Of a DNA stretch of 64,000 nt, positions 36,894-46,935 are shown piece after piece. How positions within the stretch are numbered: position 1 is the first letter of the stretch; the number at the start of each line of letters is the position of its first letter. A program made the position numbers and the translations under genes. The stretch lies in the NCBI RefSeq assembly GCF_030462585.1, contig NZ_JASMRU010000002.1, positions 248,001 to 312,000 of the forward strand, in the 5' to 3' direction. This DNA comes from Pseudomonas sp. CAN1. Lineage in GTDB: Bacteria > Pseudomonadota > Gammaproteobacteria > Pseudomonadales > Pseudomonadaceae. The notes under the pieces were generated by a model. The model saw only the letters and a program-made list of their open reading frames with translations. It did no database searches and was not told the origin of the DNA.

Positions 36894-39053
36894 TCAGGCG
36901 GTGAGGGGTACCAGCACGCTGAAGGTGATGATGCCGTCGGCCTGCTCCACTTCGATCCTGCCGCCATGGGCGCTGACGATGGCCTGGGAGATGTACAGGC
37001 CGATGCCGAGCCCGCTCTTGTTGCGGTTGTGGCCGGGGACGTCCTGCTTGAACGGCACGAACAGGTTGGCCAGACGCGCGTCGTCCAGCGCTTCGGCTTC
37101 GTTGAGGATGCTCAGGCGCGCCCAGTCGCTCTCGCGGCGCAACTCCACCAGCACCGGGCGGCCGGGGCGGCCGTGGTGGCGGGCGTTGCTCAGCAGGTTG
37201 GCGGCCACCTGCAGGTAGCGGTCCGGGTCGACCTGGCCCTGGAGGCCGTCTTCGATGGCGGTCTCGATGGACAGCCCCGGATAGGCCACGTCGGTCTCCT
37301 GGACGATGTCGCGGACCAGTCGCGAAAGATCAGCGGCCACCGGTTTCACCGTCATCCCGGCGCCGCTCTGCAGCCGGCTCATTTCCAGGATCTGGCTGAT
37401 CAGCCGCTCCATGCGGCTGCTGGAGTAGGTGATGTGCTGGCGCAGCTCGGCGTTGCGCACGTCGCTGGAGGAGAGCATGGCGGCGGCCATGGAGATGGAT
37501 TGCAGCGGGTTGCGCAGGTCGTGGCCGAGTACCGCGATCAGGCGCTGGCGCATGCGGTCGATCTCGCCGGCGCGGTTCAGGCACAGCTCCACCAGCTCGG
37601 TGCGCAGCTTCTCGGCGATGGAGAGGTCGATGCCGGTCCAAGGCATGGAGCGCCCGCGCACCACTTCCTCCCAGGCTTCGAAGGAGCCGCGCGGGGTCAG
37701 GCGCGGGCCGGAGGGGCCGGTGCTGACGATCTTCTCCGGCTTGCCGCCCCAGCGGATGCGGTGCACCTGCTCCAGGCGCAGCCAGACGATCCAGCCCGAT
37801 TCCTGGCGATGGAAACGGATCGCCATGACGCCGCAGTAGCGTGGGTCGTGTTGATCGCCGAGGAACTCCGGGCGGCGGTCGCTGTGGTACAGGTCCAGCT
37901 CGTCGTCCTGCTGCAACTGCGAAACGATGGACACCGCCAGCTCCTCGAAGTCGCCGCCGATGCTGCTGGCGCGCCCGCCGAGCATCACCACCGCGGCGTC
38001 GCACGGCAGCAGGTCGGCAATGCCGGCGCCGGGTCGCGTCAGGGCGCTGAGCAGGTCGTCGGAGTCGCGGGTGCGGCGCAGCAGCGCCTGCTGGCGCTCG
38101 GCGGCCTGGCGCAGCAGTTCGCTGGTGCGGCTCTGCTCCAGGCGTTCGACCATGGCGCTGCACACCTGAGAGAACACCTGGAAGGACATGCGGATCGGGT
38201 AGGGCACCACCTTGGGGCTCATGTGGTGGCAGGAGAACAGTCCCCAGAGGCGCCCGCCGACCACGATGGAGATGCTCATGGAGGCGCGTACGCCCATGTT
38301 GGCCAGGTACTCGCAATGGATCGGCGAGACGCTGCGCAGGGTGCTGAAGCTCAGGTCGAATGGCCTGCGGCTGCGCGGGTTCAGCGTGGGGCGCACGGCC
38401 ACCGGCTGGTAGGCCGCGTCGCCGATCAGCCGCACCGGGTTCTGCAAGTACAGGCGGCGCGCCTGGGCGGGAATGTCCGAGGACGGGTAGCGCTGGCCGA
38501 GGTAGCTTTCCAGGTCCTCGCGGCGGGATTCGGCGACCACCTCGCCGGAGTCGTCCTCGTTGAAGCGGTAGGCCATGACGCGGTCGTAGCCGGTCATCCG
38601 CCGCACTTCCTCGGTGACGCTGACCAGCAGGCTCTCGACGTCGTTGCGCAGTTGCAACTGGCTGACCAGGCGCTGGGCATTCAGGGCGAAGGTGGTGAAG
38701 GAGGCGGCACCGGCGGCGCGCCGCTCGAACTCCAGGTAGCGCACGCCGTCATGGCTGTGGCCGATCACATCGAAGAAGCGCCGGTTGATCCGCGCTTCCA
38801 CGCTGTTGACCCAGGGGCCGTCCTCGCGCAGGCCTTCGGCGAGCATGGTCAGCACGTTGCCGCCGACGTCTTCCTCGGCCAGCGGCAGGCCGAGCTGCGG
38901 CGCGATGCCCAACAGGCTGCCGAGGTTGTCGCTGAAGCCGAGCACCTGGCCCTGTTCGTCGAGGGCGATCAGCGCACCGTGGGGCTGGATGGCGCCGGGG
39001 ACGTGGATGGGTTCGTCTTCGCAGTTGGCGAGGGTGACCGGTTGCTCGCTCAT
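36894..39053 (-). CDS. bphP: bacteriophytochrome histidine kinase BphP
   Basis: Red/far-red photoreceptor kinase, 719 residues, closely following P. aeruginosa BphP (728). Order: N-terminal Cys11 (LANCEDEPIH), the biliverdin attachment residue; PAS to about residue 115; GAF with MAYRFNEDDSGEVVAESRRE, YPSSDIPAQARRLY (the PASDIP-type motif) and RSVSPIHCEYLANMG; PHY with WGGKPEK and TPRGSFEAWEEVVRG; HisKA with His511 in LGHDLRNPLQS; HATPase with NLLSNARHHG and NKSGLGIGLY. Soluble. The ATG at 39053 overlaps the stop of bphO upstream, so chromophore synthesis and apoprotein are translationally coupled. Confidence 0.96.
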   Translation of the reverse strand: MSEQPVTLANCEDEPIHVPGAIQPHGALIALDEQGQVLGFSDNLGSLLGIAPQLGLPLAEEDVGGNVLTMLAEGLREDGPWVNSVEARINRRFFDVIGHSHDGVRYLEFERRAAGAASFTTFALNAQRLVSQLQLRNDVESLLVSVTEEVRRMTGYDRVMAYRFNEDDSGEVVAESRREDLESYLGQRYPSSDIPAQARRLYLQNPVRLIGDAAYQPVAVRPTLNPRSRRPFDLSFSTLRSVSPIHCEYLANMGVRASMSISIVVGGRLWGLFSCHHMSPKVVPYPIRMSFQVFSQVCSAMVERLEQSRTSELLRQAAERQQALLRRTRDSDDLLSALTRPGAGIADLLPCDAAVVMLGGRASSIGGDFEELAVSIVSQLQQDDELDLYHSDRRPEFLGDQHDPRYCGVMAIRFHRQESGWIVWLRLEQVHRIRWGGKPEKIVSTGPSGPRLTPRGSFEAWEEVVRGRSMPWTGIDLSIAEKLRTELVELCLNRAGEIDRMRQRLIAVLGHDLRNPLQSISMAAAMLSSSDVRNAELRQHITYSSSRMERLISQILEMSRLQSGAGMTVKPVAADLSRLVRDIVQETDVAYPGLSIETAIEDGLQGQVDPDRYLQVAANLLSNARHHGRPGRPVLVELRRESDWARLSILNEAEALDDARLANLFVPFKQDVPGHNRNKSGLGIGLYISQAIVSAHGGRIEVEQADGIITFSVLVPLTA

Positions 39054-39658
39054 GCCGGGCCCGCCCGGTGCGGTGCGGCGTCGATCACCCAGTCGCGGAA
39101 CGAGGTGAAGGCGCGCACGGCGGCGGCCTGGGCGAGGGCGATGTCTTCCGGGCTGCTGACGTGTTCGGCCAGCAGGCGCTGGAAGCTGCCCCAGCGCTCG
39201 CCGGTGTGCTCGCCATAGCCCTGCAGCCAGCGCAGTGGCAGCGGGTCGAGAGAAGTCTTCAGGCGTTTGTAGAGCACTCGGCCACCGAGGGTGGCGCCTT
39301 CGGCTACGTAGGCGATACCGAAGGCTTCGGCCAGGCAACCCGGCGTTGGTGCGTGGGGGCAGTTGGCTCCCTGGGCTGCAGCGCCGGCCTGGAGATCGGC
39401 TTCCAGCCACTGGCTCTTGCCCTGGCGCTGTGCGGCGTCACCGGTATCCGGCCAGAGCGGCCACAGCGCTGACTCCAGCGGACGCATCCAGCCGAGCACG
39501 CGGGCGGCGTGGTCGAGGTAGTCGTGGGGAGTGAGTTCGCCGGTAAGCGGGGAGCGGCTGTCGAGATCGGCGTGCAGGTCGCGGGTGGCACTGCGCAGAG
39601 CGGCCAGCGCGGGCGAGACTCCGGCGTGCTGGTTCGTCTGGGACTTCATCGCCGTCAT
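39050..39658 (-). CDS. bphO: heme oxygenase BphO (biliverdin synthesis for BphP)
   Basis: 202 residues, bacterial heme-oxygenase family, similar in length to P. aeruginosa BphO (about 209). It cleaves haem to biliverdin, the BphP chromophore. The proximal-His helix is likely LRSATRDLHADLDSRSPLT (His about residue 29), and GGRVLYKRLK followed by ERWGSFQRLLAEH belongs to the distal half. The four-base overlap with bphP (ATGA) is the normal bphO-bphP arrangement. The ATG at 39658 is preceded by AAGGTGG; the ATG at 39649 is an alternative three codons in. Confidence 0.9.
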   Translation of the reverse strand: MTAMKSQTNQHAGVSPALAALRSATRDLHADLDSRSPLTGELTPHDYLDHAARVLGWMRPLESALWPLWPDTGDAAQRQGKSQWLEADLQAGAAAQGANCPHAPTPGCLAEAFGIAYVAEGATLGGRVLYKRLKTSLDPLPLRWLQGYGEHTGERWGSFQRLLAEHVSSPEDIALAQAAAVRAFTSFRDWVIDAAPHRAGPA

Positions 39659-39975
39659 CGCGTCACCACCTTGGTCATTGAGGAGCAGAGCATAGCAGTA
39701 GCGATGTACGACAGGGCGGGTGGGGGAAAGTTGATCTAGTTGCCAGAATTTCAGGGGATAGGGCGGTCGACGGCGCAGGAGGCCTGTAGGAGCGGAGCTT
39801 CTCCGCGATGCTCTTGCTTGGAGTTTGGTATTTCTGCGCCGCTTCGGCGTGCGCGCGGATTCTGTGTTTCGCCTCCTCGGGCGACCTTCTTTGGCAAACG
39901 ACGGATGGCCGCCCCACCCAAAGAAGGCAAAGGTCTTGCCCCGGACATCCGGTTTTTCGCTTAGGCGAAAAATTC

Positions 39976-40084
39976 CCTCGTTGAATCGAAGTTTCAGGGG
40001 CCCGCTGCGAAGGGCCATCCCTGGCCCATCGCGGCTCTCGCGACATCCATGTCGCTCAACCCCTGAAACTCCAATTCAACGAGG
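39976..40084. repeat. 25-bp imperfect inverted repeat with 59-bp loop
   Basis: Left arm CCTCGTTGAATCGAAGTTTC (continuing AGGGG) and right arm CCCCTGAAACTCCAATTCAA (continuing CGAGG). The arms match at about 22 of 25 positions. Confidence 0.75.
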
Positions 40085-40141
40085 CCTCCTGAACGGGGCG
40101 TTCGGAGTGCGCGGGCGCTTCTCTGGAAACCTTGCATAGCC

Positions 40142-40189
40142 AAAGCCAAAGCCAAAGCCAAAGCCAAAGCCAAAGCCAAAGCCCAAGCC
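40142..40189. repeat. AAAGCC hexanucleotide microsatellite
   Basis: Seven consecutive AAAGCC units followed by one CAAGCC, directly after a TAGCC. This is the only simple-sequence repeat of this size in the window; it is outside any supported gene. Confidence 0.9.
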
Positions 40190-40211
40190 GGCTTCGGCGC
40201 TAACGCTCTTC

Positions 40212-40236
40212 GTAGGAGCGAGCTTGCTCGCGAACC
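40212..40236. repeat. single REP copy
   Basis: GTAGGAGCGAGCTTGCTCGC plus GAAC, unpaired, 33 bp from the autotransporter terminator. Confidence 0.8.
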
Positions 40237-40268
40237 GCCCAACGCCGATGCCGCATTGTCGAGCGCAG

Positions 40269-40298
40269 AAAAAGGCCGCCGCAGTTGCCCGCGGCGGC
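40269..40298 (-). terminator. rho-independent terminator of the autotransporter gene
   Basis: On the minus strand GGGCCGCCGCGGGCAACTGC then GGCGGCC and TTTTT. It lies 17 bp after the stop codon. Confidence 0.85.
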
Positions 40299-40314
40299 CC
40301 GGTTCACGGCTAGG

Positions 40315-43014
40315 TCAGAAGTTGACCTTGAGGCCCAGCGTCACCGCCTGGTCGCGGTAGCCGTTGTTGCCGTACTGCTTGCCGACTTCACCCCAGACGT
40401 TGACCCGGCTGTTCACCTTGCTGGTGGCACCGAGCTTCACTTCGAAGATGTCGCTGGCGCCGTCCATCTCGAACTTCGTGCTGCCCATCTTCGCGCCGAA
40501 GTCGTCGGTGTTGTGGATCCAGTTGGTTTCCACGTAGGGCTCCACGCCGTAGGTGTTGGCGAAGCCGCCTGCCTGGTTGCTGCGCACCGCGGCGCGTGCA
40601 CCGAGCCGGGTCATGATGTTGCCGTCGCCCTGGCCGGTGACCCTGGTGCCGTTGGCCTCGCGGTGGCTGTCAGCTTTCACGCCCATGTAGACGACCTGCG
40701 CCTGGGGCTGCACGTAGTAGCTGGCGCTTTCGGTCTTCGCCACGGTGAAGGTCTTGCCGGCCTCGATGGAGGCGGTGATGCCCTTGGCGTCGTATTTCTC
40801 CTTGGCCAGTTGCTCGCCGCGCACTTCAGCATCGAAGTCGTTCCACAGCACCCAGCTGTCGACGTAGGCGCCGTTCTCGTCGTCCTTGTTCTCGTACCAG
40901 GTGCCGTAGACGCCGAGGCTGTAGCCGTCGATCTGGCCGCGCGAGCGGTAGCCGGTGATGCGCGATTTGGTCGTGGAGTTGCCGTTGGCGTAGCCGGCCA
41001 TCACGCCGACGACCCAGTCGCCGTGGTCGGTCTGCTTGCGGTACAGGTCGCTGCCCAGTTGCAGCACGTAGCGGTTGGACTCGGTCTTGAGTTGCCCGGT
41101 GCTGTCTTCCCAGCGGTTGGAGCCATCGACGTTGCGCATCCAGAGCATCGAGGTGACCTGCTTGCCAGTGTCCGGGGCGACGTAGGTCAGGTTGCCGGTA
41201 CGGTCATGCAGACGGTGCAGGAACATCGTGTTGGCCGCTGCGAGGTTGGCGGTGTAGCTGCCGCCTTCGGGCTGGCGCACGCGGTCCTTGTCACCGGGAG
41301 TCGGCTTTTCCGGCGCCGGGTCGACCGGACCGGGCTCGACAGGACCAGGCTCTTCAGGGCCAGGCTCTTCAGGACCCGGATCGATGGGGCCCGGGTCTTC
41401 GGGGCCGGGATCGACAGGACCAGGGTCTTCCGGGCCCGGATCGACGGGGCCCGGATCTTCAGGGCCGGGATCTTCCGGCTCCGGCTCGGTCGGCTTGTAC
41501 GAGGTGAGGTACCAGTCGCTGTCCGCACCGGAGGCCCCCACGAAGCTGCCGCCACGGCGCAGCACGTACTCATAGCCGCCCTCGGTCACCCGGTCGGACT
41601 TGAACTCACCCGCGGAGGTACCGCCAACGGTGATCATCTGGATGCCTTCCAGGGTTTCGCCGCCGGGGCCGCCGGTGTTATTGACGGTGACGCGGGTCTC
41701 GCCGGAGGTGCTTCCGGTGACCGCCAGCTTGTCGGTCTCGGAGTTGTCGTCACCCAGGTAGGTGTTCATCAGCAGGTGGCCGCCTCCCTTGAAGTCGCCA
41801 TCCACCGTCAGCGTCTTGTAGGTGTAGGCGCCGTGTTCGTCATGGCGGTCGTAGACCAGCTGCGCGCCATCGGTGAGCGACAGGTTGGTCAGGTTGGAGT
41901 TGCCGGTCATGAACCACTGGCTGGCGGCGCCGTCCATGGCCAGGTCGATCACCCCGTCGGTGGCGGTGCTGGTGGTGCCGTTGAGGTAGGAGCCGGCGGC
42001 CATTTTCAGATCGATGACGCCGGTTTTCTCAGCGAACAGCGACATGCCCTTGCGGTTCTCCGTGGCGTCTGTTGCGCTGCTGTCGAGCCGATAGACGCTG
42101 GCCTGGTCGGAAGTAATGCTTGATCCCTCGCCGCTGACAGCCATGGCACGGTTGCCATCGGTCACGATGACCTGGGTGTCGCCCTGCAGGTTCACTTCGC
42201 CACCCCGATTGCCCGACCCGGTAGTGCTGGTCTCGGCGTAGATGCCGTAGGACGTGCCCTGTGTGGTGGTGATCTGCGTGTCGCCCAGGTTGATCACGCC
42301 GCCCTTGTTGGCGAAGACCGCGTGGGCACGGGCGCCAGTGGACTCGATGATGCTGCCGTTGCTGATGTTCACTTCGGCATCGCCCTTGGCCGCGCTGTTG
42401 GTATTGCCGGCGTAGACGGTGTAGCCATCGCCGTACTCGCCCAGCGAGCCAAGATCGAGGTTGGAACCGTTGCCGGAACTCTTTATCTGCGCTCCTTCAC
42501 CGAGCGTGATGATGTTGCGGGCGCCCTCGTTGGGCGAGGTGTTGGCACGTACACCCATGCCTTTGGTGATGATGACCGCGTTATCACCGACAGTGACGGT
42601 GGAGTTGTTCGAGTTGCGAGTAACGTTGATGCCGTCGGCTGAAGTCCCGGTGGTGGTGATGTTCAGCGACTCGACGGTGATCGTGCTGGAGCCGTTGTTC
42701 GCCTGGATGCCGTCGGCTTTGCTGCCGCTGGTGGAGATGTCGAGGTTGTTCAGCGTGTACTGCGAGCTGTTGCCATAGATGCCGAATCCGCCCAGGGATT
42801 TTCCGCCACCGCCCGGCGTGCCTTCGCCGGTGGTGGTGATTTTCACCGTGTCGAACTGGTTGGGGTTGAAGCCACTGCTGTAGTACAGGGTGTTACCGCA
42901 GGACAGGGTCGAGTCATCGATCTTCTCGCAGTCCGCCTGGGCTGCGCCGACCTGCCCGAGCAGCGCGATGGCCACGGCCACGTGAGTGGCCAGAAGAGTC
43001 TTGGTAAAGCGCAT
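40315..43014 (-). CDS. autotransporter with beta-helix passenger and DPGPE-repeat linker
   Basis: 899 residues. Signal peptide 1-27 (ends GAAQA before DCEK). Residues 28-505 are Ser/Thr/Asn/Gly-rich with many short beta-strand repeats and DGI(N/Q) turns, typical of a right-handed beta-helix passenger. Residues about 508-575 are an acidic Pro-rich linker of 5-residue steps (DPGPE, DPGPV, EEPGP). Residues about 610-899 are the autotransporter beta-barrel, ending in the expected aromatic residue (LGLKVNF). Ribosome-binding site AAGGAGG ahead of the ATG at 43014. Monocistronic and alone between bphO and a lipoprotein gene. Adhesion or biofilm function is likely for the family; no ligand is identifiable. 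Confidence 0.9.
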   Translation of the reverse strand: MRFTKTLLATHVAVAIALLGQVGAAQADCEKIDDSTLSCGNTLYYSSGFNPNQFDTVKITTTGEGTPGGGGKSLGGFGIYGNSSQYTLNNLDISTSGSKADGIQANNGSSTITVESLNITTTGTSADGINVTRNSNNSTVTVGDNAVIITKGMGVRANTSPNEGARNIITLGEGAQIKSSGNGSNLDLGSLGEYGDGYTVYAGNTNSAAKGDAEVNISNGSIIESTGARAHAVFANKGGVINLGDTQITTTQGTSYGIYAETSTTGSGNRGGEVNLQGDTQVIVTDGNRAMAVSGEGSSITSDQASVYRLDSSATDATENRKGMSLFAEKTGVIDLKMAAGSYLNGTTSTATDGVIDLAMDGAASQWFMTGNSNLTNLSLTDGAQLVYDRHDEHGAYTYKTLTVDGDFKGGGHLLMNTYLGDDNSETDKLAVTGSTSGETRVTVNNTGGPGGETLEGIQMITVGGTSAGEFKSDRVTEGGYEYVLRRGGSFVGASGADSDWYLTSYKPTEPEPEDPGPEDPGPVDPGPEDPGPVDPGPEDPGPIDPGPEEPGPEEPGPVEPGPVDPAPEKPTPGDKDRVRQPEGGSYTANLAAANTMFLHRLHDRTGNLTYVAPDTGKQVTSMLWMRNVDGSNRWEDSTGQLKTESNRYVLQLGSDLYRKQTDHGDWVVGVMAGYANGNSTTKSRITGYRSRGQIDGYSLGVYGTWYENKDDENGAYVDSWVLWNDFDAEVRGEQLAKEKYDAKGITASIEAGKTFTVAKTESASYYVQPQAQVVYMGVKADSHREANGTRVTGQGDGNIMTRLGARAAVRSNQAGGFANTYGVEPYVETNWIHNTDDFGAKMGSTKFEMDGASDIFEVKLGATSKVNSRVNVWGEVGKQYGNNGYRDQAVTLGLKVNF

Positions 43015-43359
43015 TGCAAACCTCCTTGCGCCGCTCGCCGGGTGGGCGATGCGGAGCGGGTTTCCAGCGCCTGTGTGAGCCTGTCCTGGCGGGAGATCGG
43101 AGGGTTCCGGATCGGTGTCCTGCTTTCGCTGGAGGTGCATTGGGGAGGCGTGGTCGCAAGCCGTCGCGCCACGCCAGACCCGCGGCCGATGGGGCCTTGG
43201 CGGATCAGTGGGCACATTGTTCAGCTGGCGTTCAGGTAGCCGAATAAGACGAATCTCAATCGGCCAGCGGCGGGACGGGGGATCGGGAAAAGCTTGACTT
43301 ATGGCAAGGTCGGAAACCGGACCGCGCGTTGCGCAGCGGCCCGGCAAGCAGAGAGGGTC
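43015..43359. other. 345-bp upstream region of the autotransporter gene
   Basis: No gene. The promoter must lie here, but no consensus stood out. A short GC-rich inverted repeat (CCGG-CCGCGC...GCAGCGG-CCGG, 43318-43346) after the lipoprotein gene stop could end that transcript; it has no T-run. Confidence 0.35.
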
Positions 43360-43686
43360 TTACTTCTTCAGCTTGATCACGTCACCGGAAACGGTGGTGG
43401 TGTAGCCGTTGAGGACCCATGCCCAGAACCAGCTTTCCTGGACCTGGGTGTTGATCAGGCCGTCGCCGCCCTTGGCCTTGATCGCGGCATTCTGCGCGCG
43501 GACGAAGCGGTCGTTCTGCTGGATCGGGATGAACTGGAACAGCATCACGCCGGTGGCTTTGCCTTCGCTGTGACCGATCACGGTGTACTGCTCGGGGCTG
43601 TAGGTCTGGGTCTTCATCGGGGTGCCGGTGCAGCCGGCGATGGCGGCGGTGGCCAGCAGGGTGGCGGCGATACGGGTGAATTTCAC
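43360..43686 (-). CDS. small lipoprotein of unknown function
   Basis: 108 residues from a GTG at 43686, chosen because CAGGAGA lies nine bases upstream and the product starts with a clean lipoprotein signal (MKFTRIAATLLATAAIAGCT, Cys about residue 19). The mature part contains TYSPEQYTVIGHSEGKATGVMLF and ends VLNGYTTTVSGDVIKLKK. No membrane helix. Similar small lipoproteins recur in Pseudomonas without an assigned role. It is transcribed toward the autotransporter gene and away from ureC; 165 bp separate it from the ureC stop. Confidence 0.82.
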   Translation of the reverse strand: MKFTRIAATLLATAAIAGCTGTPMKTQTYSPEQYTVIGHSEGKATGVMLFQFIPIQQNDRFVRAQNAAIKAKGGDGLINTQVQESWFWAWVLNGYTTTVSGDVIKLKK

Positions 43687-43851
43687 GTGACTCTCCTGAG
43701 ATGCAACCCCCGGGACTCTTTCCCAGGGGAGCGCAGGGTAGCCATCCTCGCGACGTGAAGGAAGATGCCCGAGCGTCGCGTGGAACTTGATCGACATCTT
43801 CGCGCCGCCCAACGAATTTCATGCAGTGGTCGACGCTTTCAATGCTCTGGC

Positions 43852-45552
<1,701 letters not shown>

Positions 45553-45609
45553 CGGGGCTCCTTGGCGGTTGGCGCTATTCGGTTTCTTCCTGGGCTTTGT
45601 ACGTGGGGC

Positions 45610-45750
45610 TTGACCCTCTCCCCCCGCCCTGGCTACGCGCCCCGCTCCGAAGGGAGAGGGCGCTGTTCGTGCCGGCTGACGCTATGGATTCAACCTGTAT
45701 CGGACGGTCCCCTCTCCCTTCAGGGAGAGGGTTAGGGAGAGGGTGTTAGC
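45610..45750. repeat. CCCTCTCCC-type intergenic repeat, inverted pair
   Basis: CCCTCTCCCCCCGCCCTGGC at the left and CCTTCAGGGAGAGGGTTAGG at the right flank 80 bp between ureB and ureC. Related pairs lie at 48050-48180 and 53448-53572. Confidence 0.75.
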
Positions 45751-45762
45751 CGTGGCACGGAC

Positions 45763-46068
45763 TCACAGCGCGCCCATCACCCGTCCGGCAAATCCATAAA
45801 CCTTGCGCTCGCCGGCCAGCTCGACCAGCTCCACCTCGCGGCTCTGCCCCGGTTCGAAGCGCACGGCGGTGCCCGCCGGAATGTTCAGGCGCATGCCGCG
45901 CGCCGCGTCGCGGTCGAACAGCAGCGCGTTGTTGGTCTCGAAGAAGTGGTAGTGCGAGCCGACCTGGATCGGCCGGTCGCCGCTGTTGGCCACCGTCAGG
46001 ACGAGGGTGCGGCGGCCGGCGTTGAGTTCGATCTCGCCGGGCTGGATGTCGTATTCGCCAGGGATCAT
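45763..46068 (-). CDS. ureB: urease beta subunit UreB
   Basis: 101 residues, the standard length. It starts [16 protein letters not shown] and contains the conserved [13 protein letters not shown] and the [20 protein letters not shown] segment. It is a structural subunit packing against UreC and UreA. The ATG at 46068 overlaps the stop of the acetyltransferase gene (ATGA). The much longer open frame upstream overlaps that gene in another frame and is not used. Confidence 0.97.
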   Translation of the reverse strand: MIPGEYDIQPGEIELNAGRRTLVLTVANSGDRPIQVGSHYHFFETNNALLFDRDAARGMRLNIPAGTAVRFEPGQSREVELVELAGERKVYGFAGRVMGAL

Positions 46069-46571
46069 GGGGAGCTCCGTGGGTCGAGGATCAGTTGCAT
46101 GAAGGTCAGGTCGAGCCAGCGGCCGAACTTCTGGCCCACCTGCGGCATCTGCCCGGTGGTGGCGAAGCCCAGGCGTTCGTGCAGGCGGATCGATGCCGTG
46201 TTGCCGCTCTCGATGGCCGCGACCATCACGTGCAGGCCCTGGGCGCGGGCGCGTTCGATCAGTGCCTGCATCAGCACCGGGCCGAGGCCCTTGCCGCGCT
46301 GGTCGGCACGCACGTAGACCGAGTGTTCGACTGTCTCGCGGAAGCCGTCGAAGGCGCGCCACGGGCCGTAGCTGGCATAGCCCACCACTTCGCCGCCGTC
46401 CTCGGCCACCAGCACCGGGAAGCCCTGCTGCGCGCGCATCTCCAGCCAGGCGCGGCGGTTCTCCAGGTCGATGGCGACCTCGTTCCAGATGGCGGTGGTG
46501 TTGAGCACGGCGTCGTTGTAGATGTCGCGCAGACTGCCGAGGTCGGCTTGGCTGGCGTCGCGGATGTGCAT
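46065..46571 (-). CDS. GNAT acetyltransferase of the phosphinothricin/methionine sulfoximine type
   Basis: 168 residues of a GNAT domain: [20 protein letters not shown] at the N-terminus, acetyl-CoA loop [20 protein letters not shown] (about residues 88-107), and the conserved [23 protein letters not shown]. It resembles PA4866, known to acetylate methionine sulfoximine and methionine sulfone, glutamine synthetase inhibitors. It sits between ureA and ureB, four bases overlapping ureB, as in P. aeruginosa, and is therefore co-expressed with urease. Self-protection of ammonia assimilation while urea is used is a plausible but unproven reason. Confidence 0.88.
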   Translation of the reverse strand: MHIRDASQADLGSLRDIYNDAVLNTTAIWNEVAIDLENRRAWLEMRAQQGFPVLVAEDGGEVVGYASYGPWRAFDGFRETVEHSVYVRADQRGKGLGPVLMQALIERARAQGLHVMVAAIESGNTASIRLHERLGFATTGQMPQVGQKFGRWLDLTFMQLILDPRSSP

Positions 46572-46631
46572 GGCGGTTCCTTCTTTCGTAGGGCGAGTAA
46601 AGCGCAACGCTTTATCCGCCAAATGGGGGCA

Positions 46632-46934
46632 TCAGGCGATGGGCTGGTGCACGGTGACCAGCTTGGTGCCGTCCGGGAAGGTGGCTTCCACCTGGATTTC
46701 CGGGATCATTTCCGGCACGCCTTCCATCACCTGTTCACGGCTCAGCAGCGTGGTGCCGTAGTGCATCAGGTCGGCGACCGTCTGACCATCCCGCGCGCCT
46801 TCGAGCAGCGCGGCGGAGATCAGCGCCACGGCTTCCGGGTAGTTGAGTTTCACACCACGGGCAAGGCGGCGCTCGGCGACCAGGCCGGCGGTGAAGATCA
46901 GCAGCTTGTCCTTCTCGCGAGGGGTCAGGTCCAT
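46632..46934 (-). CDS. ureA: urease gamma subunit UreA
   Basis: 100 residues, complete. [20 protein letters not shown] at the start, [22 protein letters not shown] in the middle, and the conserved [20 protein letters not shown] near the end. It is a structural subunit of the (UreABC)3 trimer. The ATG at 46934 follows the ureD stop by one base; an upstream in-frame ATG would sit inside ureD. It is followed by the acetyltransferase gene after 60 bp. Confidence 0.97.
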   Translation of the reverse strand: MDLTPREKDKLLIFTAGLVAERRLARGVKLNYPEAVALISAALLEGARDGQTVADLMHYGTTLLSREQVMEGVPEMIPEIQVEATFPDGTKLVTVHQPIA

Positions 46935-46935
46935 C

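Larger units (their letters stand above)
39659..40314. other. 656-bp non-coding region with several repeats
   Basis: No gene supported. It carries a single REP (39786-39811), a stretch that looks like a dispersed Pseudomonas repeat (CGCCTCCTCGGGCGACCTTC around 39867-39890), a 25-bp inverted repeat (39976-40000 with 40060-40084), a hexanucleotide microsatellite (40142-40189), a second REP copy (40212-40236) and the autotransporter terminator (40269-40298). Confidence 0.65.

Noticed and set aside
36783-39218. An uninterrupted 811-codon frame on the plus strand opposite bphP
   Set aside because: It is His/Ala/Gln-rich without any recognisable domain and mirrors the codon bias of bphP; long antisense frames are expected in high-GC Pseudomonas DNA.
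39740-40240. Short frames encoding (Leu-Ala)n or Lys-rich peptides across the AAAGCC repeat
   Set aside because: They come from the hexanucleotide repeat, lack ribosome-binding sites and have no conservation signal that I can see.
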